Shown here piece after piece: positions 7,745 to 19,000 of a DNA stretch of 64,000 bases. The DNA is from Thermomonas sp. (lineage in GTDB: Bacteria > Pseudomonadota > Gammaproteobacteria > Xanthomonadales > Xanthomonadaceae). Position 1 is the first letter of the stretch. Each line of letters opens with the position of its first letter. The notes under the pieces were generated by a model, which was not told where the DNA came from, ran no database searches, and saw only the letters and a program-made list of their open reading frames with translations. Position numbers and translations under genes: made by a program. The stretch is from contig NZ_JAHRWW010000046.1 of NCBI RefSeq assembly GCF_019104945.1, forward strand, positions 1-64,000, in the 5' to 3' direction.

Positions 7745-10700
7745 ATGAAGGTTTCTTTCTCGTCTACGGTTGGTGCAAGCTGGGGTACGCGCATTGCGCA
7801 GGCTCTGCGAGGCTTGCACACGGCTATTCGTGGCCACTTTGGTGTTGCTGCCGCTGCGGCGTTGTTGCTGGCCGCGCCAATGGCGCAGGCACAGGTCCAG
7901 AACGGCGGGTTTGAAACCGGGGATTTCTCCAGTTGGACGTTGCGCGATTACAACCGCAGCAACTCGACGATCCCGGTCACGAGCAGTTCGCAGCTGGGGC
8001 TGACCGCGACGGGCACGGTCTCGAACGGCGGCAATGGCGCCGGCTTCCGCAGCGCGGTGCTGACCACCCCGGGGACGGCGGCCAATACCGGTGGCGTGGT
8101 GACGTATCCGTTCTCCGGGAGCGCGTCGGCGCTGATCGGTGGCAATGGCGGCCTCAAGGGCGCCTCGATCGAACAGGTGGCCACCATGGCCCTGTCCGAC
8201 GTCGATCCGGTGGATGGCAAGGTGCATATCCGCTTCGCGATGGCGCCTGTGCTGAACAACCCGGGCCATCCGGCGAACCAGCAGCCCTTTTTCTATGTCG
8301 AGGTGATCAACCAGACCAAGGGCAACAGCACGCTCTTCAATACCTTCAACTATTCGAACCAGCCGGGCATTCCCTGGCAGAGCGTCGGTAGCTACCAGTT
8401 CACCAATTGGCAGGGGTTCGATATTTCCCCCGGCAATGGCTTGCTGGACGTGGGCGATCAGGTCTTGCTGAAGATCTACGTCTCCAACTGCGCCCAGGGT
8501 GCAGCGGCCCATACTGGGCAAGTCTACGTTGACGTGTTCGGCTCCAAGATGCCGGGTCTGAGTGTCTATGCCACCGGGCCGGCGATCACCAAGCCCAGCG
8601 AACAGGTCACCTACACCTACAACTACATCAACAACAGTGGCGTGCTCGCCATCGATACGTGGGTGCGCCTGGCTGCGCCGATTACCGAGGACGGGCTGCA
8701 CCTCACCTTCGTGCCGGGCTCTTATCCCGCAAGCTGTACTGGGGTTCATGCGGGTACCTCGCCGCGTGCGGATTACATCGATTGCCCTGTGGGTAACCTG
8801 AACGATGGCGACGGCGGCAATTTCCAGGTCAGCTTCACGGTTCCGGCCGGTGCAGCCACCACGTCACCCAATAACGTCGTCAACAATGGCGACTATGACA
8901 TTCGTGCGAACACGGTCAGCCCATTCATTGGGCCACTGGTTAAGACCATCATTCTGCCAAGCGCCACGCCGACGGTGGATCTGGGTATTACCGTCAGCAA
9001 CGGTGGCGTGCCGTCCTATGCGGTGGGTGGGGCCGTTACTTACACGGTAACCGTTACCAATAACGGCCCAATCGACGTGACAGGGGCCAGTATCACACAA
9101 ACACTGAGCGGTGTAAGTGGAACAGCGGCGTGGGTCTGTGCGCCTGCCGGTGGCAGCAGTGCGACCTGTGGGGCAGCCAGCGGCGCGGGAGCCATTGCCA
9201 CAACAGGTAATCTGCCCGTGGGGCAAAGCTTGATCTACACCGTTACGGGGATCGCTGCCACGGCAGCCGGTACGAACGTAGTGACCGTGGTCAATGTTGC
9301 GCCACCGGTAGGTACATCGGACAACGTCGCCTCGAACAATACCGATGGCTTGAGCACGCCGGTCAGTGCGGAACAGCACACTTTGACGGTCAATACCACC
9401 GGCGCGGGCACCGGGCGCGTCAATGCGGTTCCCACCAGTTTGGCCTGTGCCTCGCCCGGCGGAGCGCCTTGCAACAGCCAGCTTCTCGGCAAGGACCAAG
9501 AGGCCTATCTGACGGCGGTGGCCGATCCGGGTTCGATCTTCAAAAACTGGACTGGCGACTGCACCACCATCACCGGCAACCAGTGCTATGTGAAGATGGG
9601 TACGGTCGATCTTTCCGTCACGGCGGTGTTCGCCAAGGTGTGGACGGTGACGCCTTCCATCGTGGGCGGCACCATTACTCCCAATACACCGCAGATCGTG
9701 GAAGACGGTCAGGGCGCCAGCTTCACCATCACCCCCGGTACGCCGGGCCAGGTGCCGGTGATCACCACGCCCGGCGGCGCGAACACCTGCCCAGGCACGC
9801 TGACAGGTCCCGTTGGCGGCAACTACACCTACAGCGTCAGCCCAGTCACCGCAGACTGTGCGTTTAACGTCACTTTTGCTACGCCTGCACCGAAGCTTGA
9901 AATTACCAAAAGTGGCCCTGCAACGGCTCATCAAGGTATCGCTTACGATTACACCCTAACCGTGACCAATAGCGGGACGGCGGTAACGAGTGCTCCTGCC
10001 ACGGTGACCGATACGCTGGCGGCTGCATTAATTGTGAACAGTGCCTCTAGCGGCTGCGTTATCGCCGCGCAGTTGGTGACCTGTACTGTACCTGCCGGTT
10101 TGTCGCATGTAGCGCCTGCAAACACGGCAACGTTCACGATCAATGTCACGCCAAACCCTGCCGAGGTGGCTGGGCCGGTGGTTAACAGGGCCTCGATCAG
10201 CGGCGGTGGTGATCCGCTGTGCCCAGCCGGTACGCCTTGCGACAGTAACCCTGTCACAACGACGGTGCAGGCCTTGAGCATTGATCCCGTAAATGATTCG
10301 GCACAAACACCGTATGGCACGCCGGTTACAACAATAGTCGGTGCCAACGACACTGCCACCAATGGTACGGTTGGCGCTATTACCAGCAAGACCGATGGCA
10401 GCAATGGCACGGTAACCTGCACAGGTACCGGTGCGGCGGCGTCTTGCACCTATACGCCTAATACGGGCTTTACCGGTACGGACTCTTACACCTATACCAT
10501 TTGCCTTGAAGCGCCTTATGCGTCGATCTGCAAGACCGCAACGGTTGATGTAGTCGTTGGGCCGAATGCAGTCAACGACAGCACCAGTACGGTGCAAAAC
10601 ACCCCTGTAACCGACACGGTGGTGACAAACGATACCTATCCTGCTGGGTCCACGTTCGGTGCGGTGACTACGCCCCCGGGTGGATCGGTCGTCGTCAATC

Positions 10701-13700
10701 CGGATGGCAGCTATACGTTTACACCTGATACCGGTTTCACCGGGACGACCACATTCGACTATCAGGTGTGCTTGCCCGCGCCCAACGGATCTGTGTGCGA
10801 TGTCGCCACGGTCACCGTGACGGTGGCTGCGCCGCCGAGCATTTCGGTGGTGAAGTCCGTGCTGGCAGGCGGGCCGTACAGCGTCGGCAACATCATTAAC
10901 TACAGCTTCTTGGTGACCAATACCGGTGGCGTGCAGCTCACAGGCGTCGTTGTGAATGATGCGTTGTTAGACGCCCCAGCGGTGTGTGTGGCCACCACGC
11001 TGGCTCCAGGCGCAAGCACCACCTGCACAGGTGGCCATACAGTCACCGCAGCAGAGGTGGCCGCAGGTTATGTGCACAACAGCGCCACGGCCAGCGGCAC
11101 CCCGCCGACTATTCCTGGCAATCCTGCGCCCGGCCCGGTAACCAGCACGCCGAGCACAACGGATACTGCAACCACGCAAAACCCGGCGATGACGATGGTG
11201 AAGTCAGTAACATCCACCGGCCCGTATGCGGCAGGTGATGTGATTGCCTACGCCTTCCTCGTGACCAATACGGGGAATACCAACCTGAGCGGTATTGCGA
11301 TTACCGACGCTCTGCTGGATGCTCCAGCCGTGTGTCCTGTGACCACGCTGGCGCCGGGTGCTAACACTACCTGTACGGGTAACCATACGGTGACCGCCGC
11401 AGACGTGGCTGCAGGTTATGTGCACAACAGCGCCACGGCCAGCGGTAACCCTCCGACTGTGCCGGGTAACCCGCCGCCAGCAGCGATCACCACGCCGCCG
11501 AGCACGGTGGATACGCCGACAGTACAAAACCCGGCGATGACGTTGGTGAAATCGGTGACCTCGGCCGGCCCGTATGCGGCAGGCAACGTGATTGCTTATG
11601 CCTTCCTCGTAACTAATACGGGGAATACCAACCTGAGCGGTATTGCGATCACCGACGCGCTGCTGGATGCCCCAGCGGTGTGCCCGGTCACCACGCTGGC
11701 TCCGGGTGCAAGCACCACCTGCACCGGTGGCCATACAGTCACCGCCGCAGAGGTGGCCGCAGGTTATGTGCAAAATACGGCCACTGCATCGGGCACACCG
11801 CCGACCGTGCCGGGTAATCCGCCGCCTGCACCGATCACTACGCCACCGAGCACGGTTATTACTCCGAGCGCGCAAAACCCACAGATGACCATAGTGAAGT
11901 CAGTCACTTCAACTGGGCCGTATGTGATGGGTGATGTGATCAGCTATGCCTTCCTTGTAACCAATACGGGTGATGTGACGCTGACCAGCGTTGCAGTAAA
12001 CGACGCTCTGCTGAATGCCCCAGCGGTGTGCCCGGTCACCACGCTGGCTCCGGGTGCAAGCACCACCTGTACCGGCAGCCACACCGTAACCGCGGCAGAG
12101 GTGGCGGTAGGTTATGTGCATAACAGCGCCACTGCTACCGGCACTCCGCCGACCGTACCGGGTGGTCCTGCACCGACACCGATCACCACGCCGCCGAGCA
12201 GTGTGGATACAGCCACCGTGCAGAACCCTGCGATGACGGTGGTGAAGTCGGTGACCTCGTCCGGCCCGTATGCGGCAGGTGATGTGATTGCCTACGCCTT
12301 CTTTGTGACCAATGCGGGTAACGTCATCCTGAGTGGGATCGTGGTCAATGACGCCCTCCTTGATGCTCCTGCGACCTGCCCGGCCACCACGCTGGCTCCG
12401 GGTGCAAGTACCACCTGTACCGGTCAGCACACCGTGACTGCGGCAGACGTGGCCGTAGGCTTTGTGCATAACAGCGCCACTGCAACCGGTAATCCGCCGA
12501 CTGTCCCGGGCAACCCACCGCCCGCGCCGATCACCACACCACCGAGCAGCGTGGACACAGCCACCGTGCAGAACCCTGCGATGGCGGTGGTGAAGTCGGT
12601 GACCTCGACCGGCCCGTATGCGGCGGGCGATGTGATTGACTATGCCTTCCTTGTGAGCAACACGGGTAACGTCACTCTAAGTGGGATCGTGGTCAACGAT
12701 GTCCTGTTGGATGCCCCAGCGGTGTGCCCGGTCTCCACGTTGGCGCCGGGTGCAAGCACCACCTGCACTGGTAGCCATACCGTGACTGCGGCTGACGTTG
12801 CGGCGGGCTATGTGCATAACAGCGCCACTGCTACCGGCACTCCGCCGACCGTGCCGGGCAACCCGCCATCCGCACCGATCACCACGCCGCCGAGCACGGT
12901 GGATACACCGACGGCTCAAAATTCGGCAATGACCCTAGTGAAGTCGGTCACATCCTCCGGCCCGTATGCGGCAGGCGATGTGATTACCTATGCCTTCCTT
13001 GTCACCAACACGGGTAACGTCACCCTAAGCGGGATTGTGGTCAATGACGCCTTGCTGGACGCTGCGGCCGTGTGTCCGGCGACCACGCTGGCTCCGGGGG
13101 CAAGCACCACCTGCACCGGTAGCCACACCGTAACTGCGGCAGACGTTGCGGCGGGCTATGTGCATAACAGCGCAACGGCTAGCGGCACGCCGCCAGCCGT
13201 TCCGGGCAATCCGCCGCCCGCGCCGATCACCACGCCGCCAAGCACGGTGGACACGGCAACGGTGCAGAACTCCGCAATGACGATGGTGAAATCGGTGACC
13301 TCGACCGGCCCGTATGCGGCAGGTGATGTGATTGTCTACGCCTTCCTTGTGACCAATACGGGGAACACCAACCTGAGCGGTATTACGATCACCGACGCGC
13401 TGCTGGATGCCCCAGCGGTGTGCCCGGTAGCCACGCTGGTCCCGGGTGCTAGCACCACCTGCACCGGCAATTACACCGTAACTGCGGCAGACGTTGCGGC
13501 GGGCTATGTGCATAACAGCGCAACGGCCAGTGGCACACCGCCAACCGTGCCGGGTAACCCGCCACCTGCGCCGATCACCACGCCGCCGAGCACGGTGGAC
13601 ACGGCAACGGTGCAGACCCCCGCAATGACGGTTGCGAAGTCTGTGACTTCAGTAGGGCCGTACACGGCCGGCAGCATCATTACCTATGCGTTCCTTGTCA

Positions 13701-16081
13701 CCAACACGGGTAACGTCACCCTGAGCGGGATCGTGGTCAATGACGCCCTGCTGGATGCCTCAGCAGTGTGCCCTGTGACCACACTGGCCCCAGGCGCAAG
13801 CACTACTTGCACCGGTAGCCATACCGTGACCGCGACTGATGTGGAAGCGGGCAATGTACACAACGTGGCAACCGCAACGGGTACGCCGCCGACAGTGCCG
13901 GGTGGCTCGACACCTGATCCGGTGACGAGTGATCCGAGCGAAGTGGATACCGCGATTGCGCAGCATCCGTCGATCTCGGCAGTGAAAACCGCAACACTAA
14001 CCGTGGATAACGCTACCCCGGGTGCGGCCAATATCGGTGACGTGATTACTTACGCCATCGTGGTGACCAATACGGGTGATGTGACGCTGAATAACTTGAG
14101 TGTTGCTGACACGATGGATGGCTATCCCACCACTTCGCTGACCTGTGCCCCGCTGAGCTTGGCGCCTGGTGCAAGTGCGGTATGTGATAGCTATACGCAT
14201 ACGGTCACGGTGGCAGATGCAAATCGCCCGAGTGGGAACCTGAATAACCGTGTCGATGCAACGGCTTGGACGGTTGCGGGCGGTGGCAGCGGCGGTGTGT
14301 CGTTCAGTGTGGCCGCAATGGGGAATGCTGTTGTTCTGGTGGAACCCGATCCGGTACAGATCCGTCTGGTGAAGACGGCCACCCCAAGCAAAGTGAAGGT
14401 GGGTGATCTGGTGCGTTACACCTTGACGTTGCAAAACACAGGCACGACGCCTTTGGTCAATGGTCGCGTCATGGATACACCGCCTGCTGGTTTCACCTAT
14501 GTGGCCGGTTCGCTGGCGGTCAACGACCAAGACGGTGTTGGGCAGCTACTGAGCACCTACCCGCTGAGCGTCAGTCAGGTCGACGTGCAGGCAGGTCAAA
14601 GCGCAACGATCACCTATCTGCTGCGCGTGGGTGCTGGCGTTCGCGCTGGTGTTCATACCAACAGTGCGTTGATCAATGATGACGGCGGCGAGCGCGTCTC
14701 GAACGTGGCCACTGCTGATGTCGAGTTGACCGCTGATGCGCTGCTAGACGAATCGTTGATCGTCGGTACGGTGTTTGATGACCGCGATAGTGATGGTTGG
14801 CAAGACAGCGCTGCGCTGAGCAAGGTGCAGGTGCAAGGCGGCTTCTCGCCAAGTGCCTATGTTGCAGGCTCGACGACGGTGGACCGTGGTCAAGGTGCGC
14901 AGCCGGAAGCGGATGCAAGTGCGCCGATGCTGCATGGAATTGCAGTGGGTGCTCTACATGGACGTGATTCGGATGCGGATCTTGCAAGCAACCATCGCGT
15001 GGTGATCAGTCAAACCTTGAGTGCATTGGATTTCACCGATGACTTCGTACTGACCAGTGCTGAAGGCGTTACGTTGCGCATGGATGCGGACGGCAAGACA
15101 ACGCTCTCTGCCGAAGGCAAGGCGGCCAAGGGGCTGACCTCTGCCATACCGGCCGTGACCCGCAAGATCAGCCAGGTAGCCAACGGCTATCAGGTGGATT
15201 TCATCATCGAAAACCAAGGTGTCGATGAGCGCGGTATCCCGGGCGTGCGTATTGCAACAGTGGAAGGTCTGCTGGTTGAAACCGACCAGTACGGCCGCTA
15301 CCACTTAACCGGTATCGACGGCGGACGCTGGGAGCGCGGGCGCAACTTCATCATGAAGGTGGACCCCGCCACGCTGCCACCGGGTACGAGCTTCACTACG
15401 GAAAATCCGAAGCTGCGCCGCGTGACCCCTGGCCTACCGGTACGCTTCGACTTTGGCGTGAAGTTGCCCAATGGCGTCATCGAAGGCGGTAAGCACGATG
15501 TTGAAATGGAGCTGGGTGAAGTGTTGTTTGCGCCTGAAAGTGCGGTGCTGCGTGACGCCTATCTGCCGGTGATCGACAAGATGGCCGAACAGGTGCGCGC
15601 CAACGGTGCGGGCGAGGTGGTGATTTCGGCGAACGGTGCTACCCAAGCACTGGCGATGGATCGTGCCAAGGCCGTGCGTGAGGCACTGGTGGCCAAGCTG
15701 GATAACGACCTAGCGAAAGCCACAACGGTGACGCTGCGCGCCGATCTTGCCGACCCCAGCAGTACGCTGGTGCGCTTGGGTGAATCACCGGTGCTTGGAA
15801 CGATCTTGTTCGATACCGACAAGTCCACCATCAAGCCTGAGTTTGTAGCCGTGATCGATAAGATCGCCGCCGACATCGAAGCCCTTGGTGGTGGTGTTGT
15901 GGGGGTCACCGGACATGCAGATCGCCGTGGTTCCGACGCGTACAACCTCAAACTTGGTCTGCGCCGTGCAAAGGCGGTGTATGAGGCCATTGCCGCCAAG
16001 CTCAGCCCAGAAACCAAGGCCAAGCTGCGGGTAGAAATCAACGATGATCCATCGGCCTCGGTCGGCCTGAAGAGCCGCTGA
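7745..16081 (+). CDS. Giant repetitive surface protein: long signal peptide, DUF11/InlB-like/Big_9-like domains, ten 116-aa repeats, SdrD-like/carboxypeptidase-regulatory-like region, two tandem OmpA-like domains
   Basis: Single uninterrupted ORF; internal ATG at 7745 opens MKVSFSSTVGASWGTRIAQALRGLHTAIRGHFGVAAAAALLLAAPMAQA|QVQNGGFETGDFSSWTL; C-terminal GTILFDTDKSTIKPEF...VTGHADRRGSDAYNLKLGLRRAKAV. Confidence 0.93.
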   Translation: MKVSFSSTVGASWGTRIAQALRGLHTAIRGHFGVAAAAALLLAAPMAQAQVQNGGFETGDFSSWTLRDYNRSNSTIPVTSSSQLGLTATGTVSNGGNGAGFRSAVLTTPGTAANTGGVVTYPFSGSASALIGGNGGLKGASIEQVATMALSDVDPVDGKVHIRFAMAPVLNNPGHPANQQPFFYVEVINQTKGNSTLFNTFNYSNQPGIPWQSVGSYQFTNWQGFDISPGNGLLDVGDQVLLKIYVSNCAQGAAAHTGQVYVDVFGSKMPGLSVYATGPAITKPSEQVTYTYNYINNSGVLAIDTWVRLAAPITEDGLHLTFVPGSYPASCTGVHAGTSPRADYIDCPVGNLNDGDGGNFQVSFTVPAGAATTSPNNVVNNGDYDIRANTVSPFIGPLVKTIILPSATPTVDLGITVSNGGVPSYAVGGAVTYTVTVTNNGPIDVTGASITQTLSGVSGTAAWVCAPAGGSSATCGAASGAGAIATTGNLPVGQSLIYTVTGIAATAAGTNVVTVVNVAPPVGTSDNVASNNTDGLSTPVSAEQHTLTVNTTGAGTGRVNAVPTSLACASPGGAPCNSQLLGKDQEAYLTAVADPGSIFKNWTGDCTTITGNQCYVKMGTVDLSVTAVFAKVWTVTPSIVGGTITPNTPQIVEDGQGASFTITPGTPGQVPVITTPGGANTCPGTLTGPVGGNYTYSVSPVTADCAFNVTFATPAPKLEITKSGPATAHQGIAYDYTLTVTNSGTAVTSAPATVTDTLAAALIVNSASSGCVIAAQLVTCTVPAGLSHVAPANTATFTINVTPNPAEVAGPVVNRASISGGGDPLCPAGTPCDSNPVTTTVQALSIDPVNDSAQTPYGTPVTTIVGANDTATNGTVGAITSKTDGSNGTVTCTGTGAAASCTYTPNTGFTGTDSYTYTICLEAPYASICKTATVDVVVGPNAVNDSTSTVQNTPVTDTVVTNDTYPAGSTFGAVTTPPGGSVVVNPDGSYTFTPDTGFTGTTTFDYQVCLPAPNGSVCDVATVTVTVAAPPSISVVKSVLAGGPYSVGNIINYSFLVTNTGGVQLTGVVVNDALLDAPAVCVATTLAPGASTTCTGGHTVTAAEVAAGYVHNSATASGTPPTIPGNPAPGPVTSTPSTTDTATTQNPAMTMVKSVTSTGPYAAGDVIAYAFLVTNTGNTNLSGIAITDALLDAPAVCPVTTLAPGANTTCTGNHTVTAADVAAGYVHNSATASGNPPTVPGNPPPAAITTPPSTVDTPTVQNPAMTLVKSVTSAGPYAAGNVIAYAFLVTNTGNTNLSGIAITDALLDAPAVCPVTTLAPGASTTCTGGHTVTAAEVAAGYVQNTATASGTPPTVPGNPPPAPITTPPSTVITPSAQNPQMTIVKSVTSTGPYVMGDVISYAFLVTNTGDVTLTSVAVNDALLNAPAVCPVTTLAPGASTTCTGSHTVTAAEVAVGYVHNSATATGTPPTVPGGPAPTPITTPPSSVDTATVQNPAMTVVKSVTSSGPYAAGDVIAYAFFVTNAGNVILSGIVVNDALLDAPATCPATTLAPGASTTCTGQHTVTAADVAVGFVHNSATATGNPPTVPGNPPPAPITTPPSSVDTATVQNPAMAVVKSVTSTGPYAAGDVIDYAFLVSNTGNVTLSGIVVNDVLLDAPAVCPVSTLAPGASTTCTGSHTVTAADVAAGYVHNSATATGTPPTVPGNPPSAPITTPPSTVDTPTAQNSAMTLVKSVTSSGPYAAGDVITYAFLVTNTGNVTLSGIVVNDALLDAAAVCPATTLAPGASTTCTGSHTVTAADVAAGYVHNSATASGTPPAVPGNPPPAPITTPPSTVDTATVQNSAMTMVKSVTSTGPYAAGDVIVYAFLVTNTGNTNLSGITITDALLDAPAVCPVATLVPGASTTCTGNYTVTAADVAAGYVHNSATASGTPPTVPGNPPPAPITTPPSTVDTATVQTPAMTVAKSVTSVGPYTAGSIITYAFLVTNTGNVTLSGIVVNDALLDASAVCPVTTLAPGASTTCTGSHTVTATDVEAGNVHNVATATGTPPTVPGGSTPDPVTSDPSEVDTAIAQHPSISAVKTATLTVDNATPGAANIGDVITYAIVVTNTGDVTLNNLSVADTMDGYPTTSLTCAPLSLAPGASAVCDSYTHTVTVADANRPSGNLNNRVDATAWTVAGGGSGGVSFSVAAMGNAVVLVEPDPVQIRLVKTATPSKVKVGDLVRYTLTLQNTGTTPLVNGRVMDTPPAGFTYVAGSLAVNDQDGVGQLLSTYPLSVSQVDVQAGQSATITYLLRVGAGVRAGVHTNSALINDDGGERVSNVATADVELTADALLDESLIVGTVFDDRDSDGWQDSAALSKVQVQGGFSPSAYVAGSTTVDRGQGAQPEADASAPMLHGIAVGALHGRDSDADLASNHRVVISQTLSALDFTDDFVLTSAEGVTLRMDADGKTTLSAEGKAAKGLTSAIPAVTRKISQVANGYQVDFIIENQGVDERGIPGVRIATVEGLLVETDQYGRYHLTGIDGGRWERGRNFIMKVDPATLPPGTSFTTENPKLRRVTPGLPVRFDFGVKLPNGVIEGGKHDVEMELGEVLFAPESAVLRDAYLPVIDKMAEQVRANGAGEVVISANGATQALAMDRAKAVREALVAKLDNDLAKATTVTLRADLADPSSTLVRLGESPVLGTILFDTDKSTIKPEFVAVIDKIAADIEALGGGVVGVTGHADRRGSDAYNLKLGLRRAKAVYEAIAAKLSPETKAKLRVEINDDPSASVGLKSR
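10832..14311 (+). repeat. In-frame tandem array of ten 348-bp (116-aa) units
   Basis: The conserved VKS/VKT Lys codon recurs at 10853, 11201, ... 13637, 13985, exactly 348 bp apart; each unit has a C-x12-C pair; unit 10 is divergent. Confidence 0.92.
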
Positions 16082-16092
16082 GGAGAAGGCCA

Positions 16093-19000
16093 ATGAAGAT
16101 GAAGATGAAACTTCTAGACTGTGCCCTGATGGGCATCCTCGCTACGCTGGCCTCGCAAGGGGCCCTAGCGCAGGAGCAGCAGGCAGAACAAGAGAAAGAC
16201 GCAGGCAGTGTCTCGTGCGCGGAAGCTAGCTGTGCAGATGCCAATGGCGCGGTCTTGATGCAGGTGCGCACACGCGGCAAGCGTGTACCTGCAACGGCGA
16301 ATGCGGCTGAAACCACCGAGGCGCTGCAGCCAGATCGACGCGTCACGGTTGAAACCGAGCAGGGCGGCAAGGCTGTTGCACTTGGTAAGTGGTCGGTGCA
16401 GCTGCCTAATGGCGGCGTGATTTGGGCCACTGAAGACCCCAACTTAGGACAGCCACAGCTCGACGTGTCGGCAAGCTCGGTTGCTGCGTTTGATGGCAGC
16501 CGTATCGTTCGTCCGGTGCAGTTTTATAGCTACAACAACTACAGCGCGTTTATTCAGCGCGCTGAGGTGCTGGTGTTCAAAGCCAGCGACGCCGATCTTG
16601 TTACGCCATTAGCCAAAATTCCGCTAGATGTCGCGGCGGTTTCAAATGCGGAATGGGACGGCACGCTACCGGCTGACTTCAAAGCAAAAGCAGGCGATGA
16701 GCTGATCTACATCGTGCGCGCATATGGTGAAAACGGCGCGTTCGATGAAACCATGCCGCGTAAAATTCAACTGGTACTGCCAGACGAAGCCGATCGTGCT
16801 GGGCAAATGCTGCGTAATTCCACCGAACGTAAACTTGGGGAGAGCCTGAGTACGGGTGAAGCTGAGTCGCGTAGCTTGGTTGAAGGTGTCTTCGGCAACA
16901 GCAGTCTGCGCATTCAGAATATCCCGATTTATGGTTCCAAGATCCGCCTGCAAGGGCGCAACCTGCCGGATAACTCCAGCGTCAAGATCAACGGCCGTAG
17001 CTTCCCGCTTGATATGGAGCGCAAGCTGGTTGCCGAGTTCTTAGAACCAGTCGGCCAACATCAATTCAATATCGAAGTGAGCGGGGCGGGCATTGCAACG
17101 CCGATCAAGCGCACGATTGATGTCGATGTCACCGGTAAATATATGTTTGCCGTTGCGCTGGCGGATTTGACGTTGTCGAACGGGAGTGTTTCCGGTTCGA
17201 TCGAACCGCTGGCGGGCGATGAGCATTTCGATAAAGACCTTACTGCCGATGGGCGTCTGGCCTTTTATTTGAAGGGCAAGATCAAAGGCAAGTATCTGGT
17301 TACCGCGCAGGCGGATACCCGTGAACGCGAGGTTGAAGACCTGTTCAAAGGCTTCTGGAAAGCCGACCCGCAGGACATCTTCCGCCGCCTAGACCCGGAC
17401 CAGTACTACCCAGTATATGGTGATGACTCCAATACCTACCGCGATGTAGACACGATGGGGCGTCTGTATGTGCGCGTGGACTGGGATAAGAGCCAAGCGC
17501 TGTGGGGGAACTTTAATACCGGTATTACCGGCACTGAGTATGGCCAGTATTCGCGCTCGCTGTATGGTGGCGCGCTCAGCTGGCGTAGCCGTGCCAGTAC
17601 CGCGCAAGGCGACGCGCGCAGTGAATTGAAGCTGTTTGGTTCAGAAGCGCAAACCGCACCTGGGCACAGCGAATTCCTCGGTACTGGTGGTAGCCTGTAT
17701 TATCTGAAGCACACCGACGTGTTGCCGGGTTCCGAGCGTGTGGTGTTGGAAGTGCGTGACCCTACAACGGGCCGCACAGAAGCGCGTGTTGAGCTACTCG
17801 ACGGCGCGGATTACCAGATCGATGATATGCAGGGGCGCATTATTCTGACGCGGCCGCTGTCGTTGATCACGCGTGAGAACATGCCCACGTTGACCCGCGA
17901 TACACCACTCGATGGTCTGCTGCAGGTCTTGTTGGTGGATTACGAATACGTGCCGCAGGGTTTTAATGCGGATGAAGTCACCGCTGGGTTCCGTGGCAAG
18001 CAATGGTTTGGCGACCACTTTGCGATTGGCGGTACCTATGTGGATGAAAACCGTGCGGGCGACGACTACACGCTGGCGGGTGTGGATATCACCTTGCAAG
18101 CCGGTCGCGGGACTTATTTGAAATTAGAGCAAAGCCATACCGAGGCGACGTCTGCGCCGGTATTCTTCTCCAACAACGGCGGTCTCACCTTCACCCAAAT
18201 CAACCCGGTGCTTGGGGCGCGTAAAGGCGACGCTCGCGCCGTTGAAGCACGGGCGAACTTCAAAGAACTTGGTTGGACCGAGTTGGATTGGACGGCGGGC
18301 GCATGGTGGCGGCAGGTGGATGCCGGTTACTCGATCTCGCGTTTTGACCTTGGCCAAAACATTGAAGAAGTGGGGGCCGAGGTCAGTGGCCAGTTCACAC
18401 CGAACGTCAGTCTCTACAGCCGCTTCTCGCGCGCCGATCGTGGGCTAGAACGCCTTGAGCAAGGGCAGGTGACGGTTGAGTGGCATATCACCGATTTCGA
18501 CAACCTAAGCGCTGAGCTGCGGCAGGTAGATGAGCGGCGCTTTAGCGGTAACGCAACGGGCCTGCTGGCGGCATTGCAGTACAAGCACCGCTTTGGCTCA
18601 GCGTTAGAGCTTTATGGCACCGCGCAAAAAACGCTGGATAACGATAGCGGCAACTACGCCGACAACGACGCGATCACGCTGGGTGCGAAATACTTGTTTG
18701 GTGATCTATCCAGCGTCAATGCCGAAGTGACCCACGGCGACCGTGGCGATGCGGCCTTGATCGGTGCGGAGTACAAGCTCAACCCAACACATTCGCTGTA
18801 TACCAATTACGCACACAGTACGGATCGCAGCCCGTATGACCCGCTGTTCAATAATCGACGTGATAACGGTTGGACGGTGGGGCAGCGCTGGCGTTTGTCT
18901 AACCAGGTCAATCTGTATAGCGAAAGCCAGTGGTTGAAGGCACCGAATCAGTCGGGCTTGGCACACACCTTCGGCATGGATTTCTATCCGGCGCTAGGGT

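Noticed and set aside
7439-9934. Long minus-strand ORFs (436 and 356 aa) antisense to the giant protein
   Set aside because: No recognisable family or signal; they lie opposite a well-supported coding frame and are expected shadows in G/C-ending-codon DNA.
11204-13513. Repeated minus-strand ORFs (e.g. 223, 186, 162 aa) with similar sequences
   Set aside because: They are antisense readings of the 348-bp repeat, so their mutual similarity comes from the coding repeat.
10832-14311. Regular repeats considered as CRISPR or satellite DNA
   Set aside because: Units are 348 bp, in-frame, encode a conserved protein motif and have no spacers.
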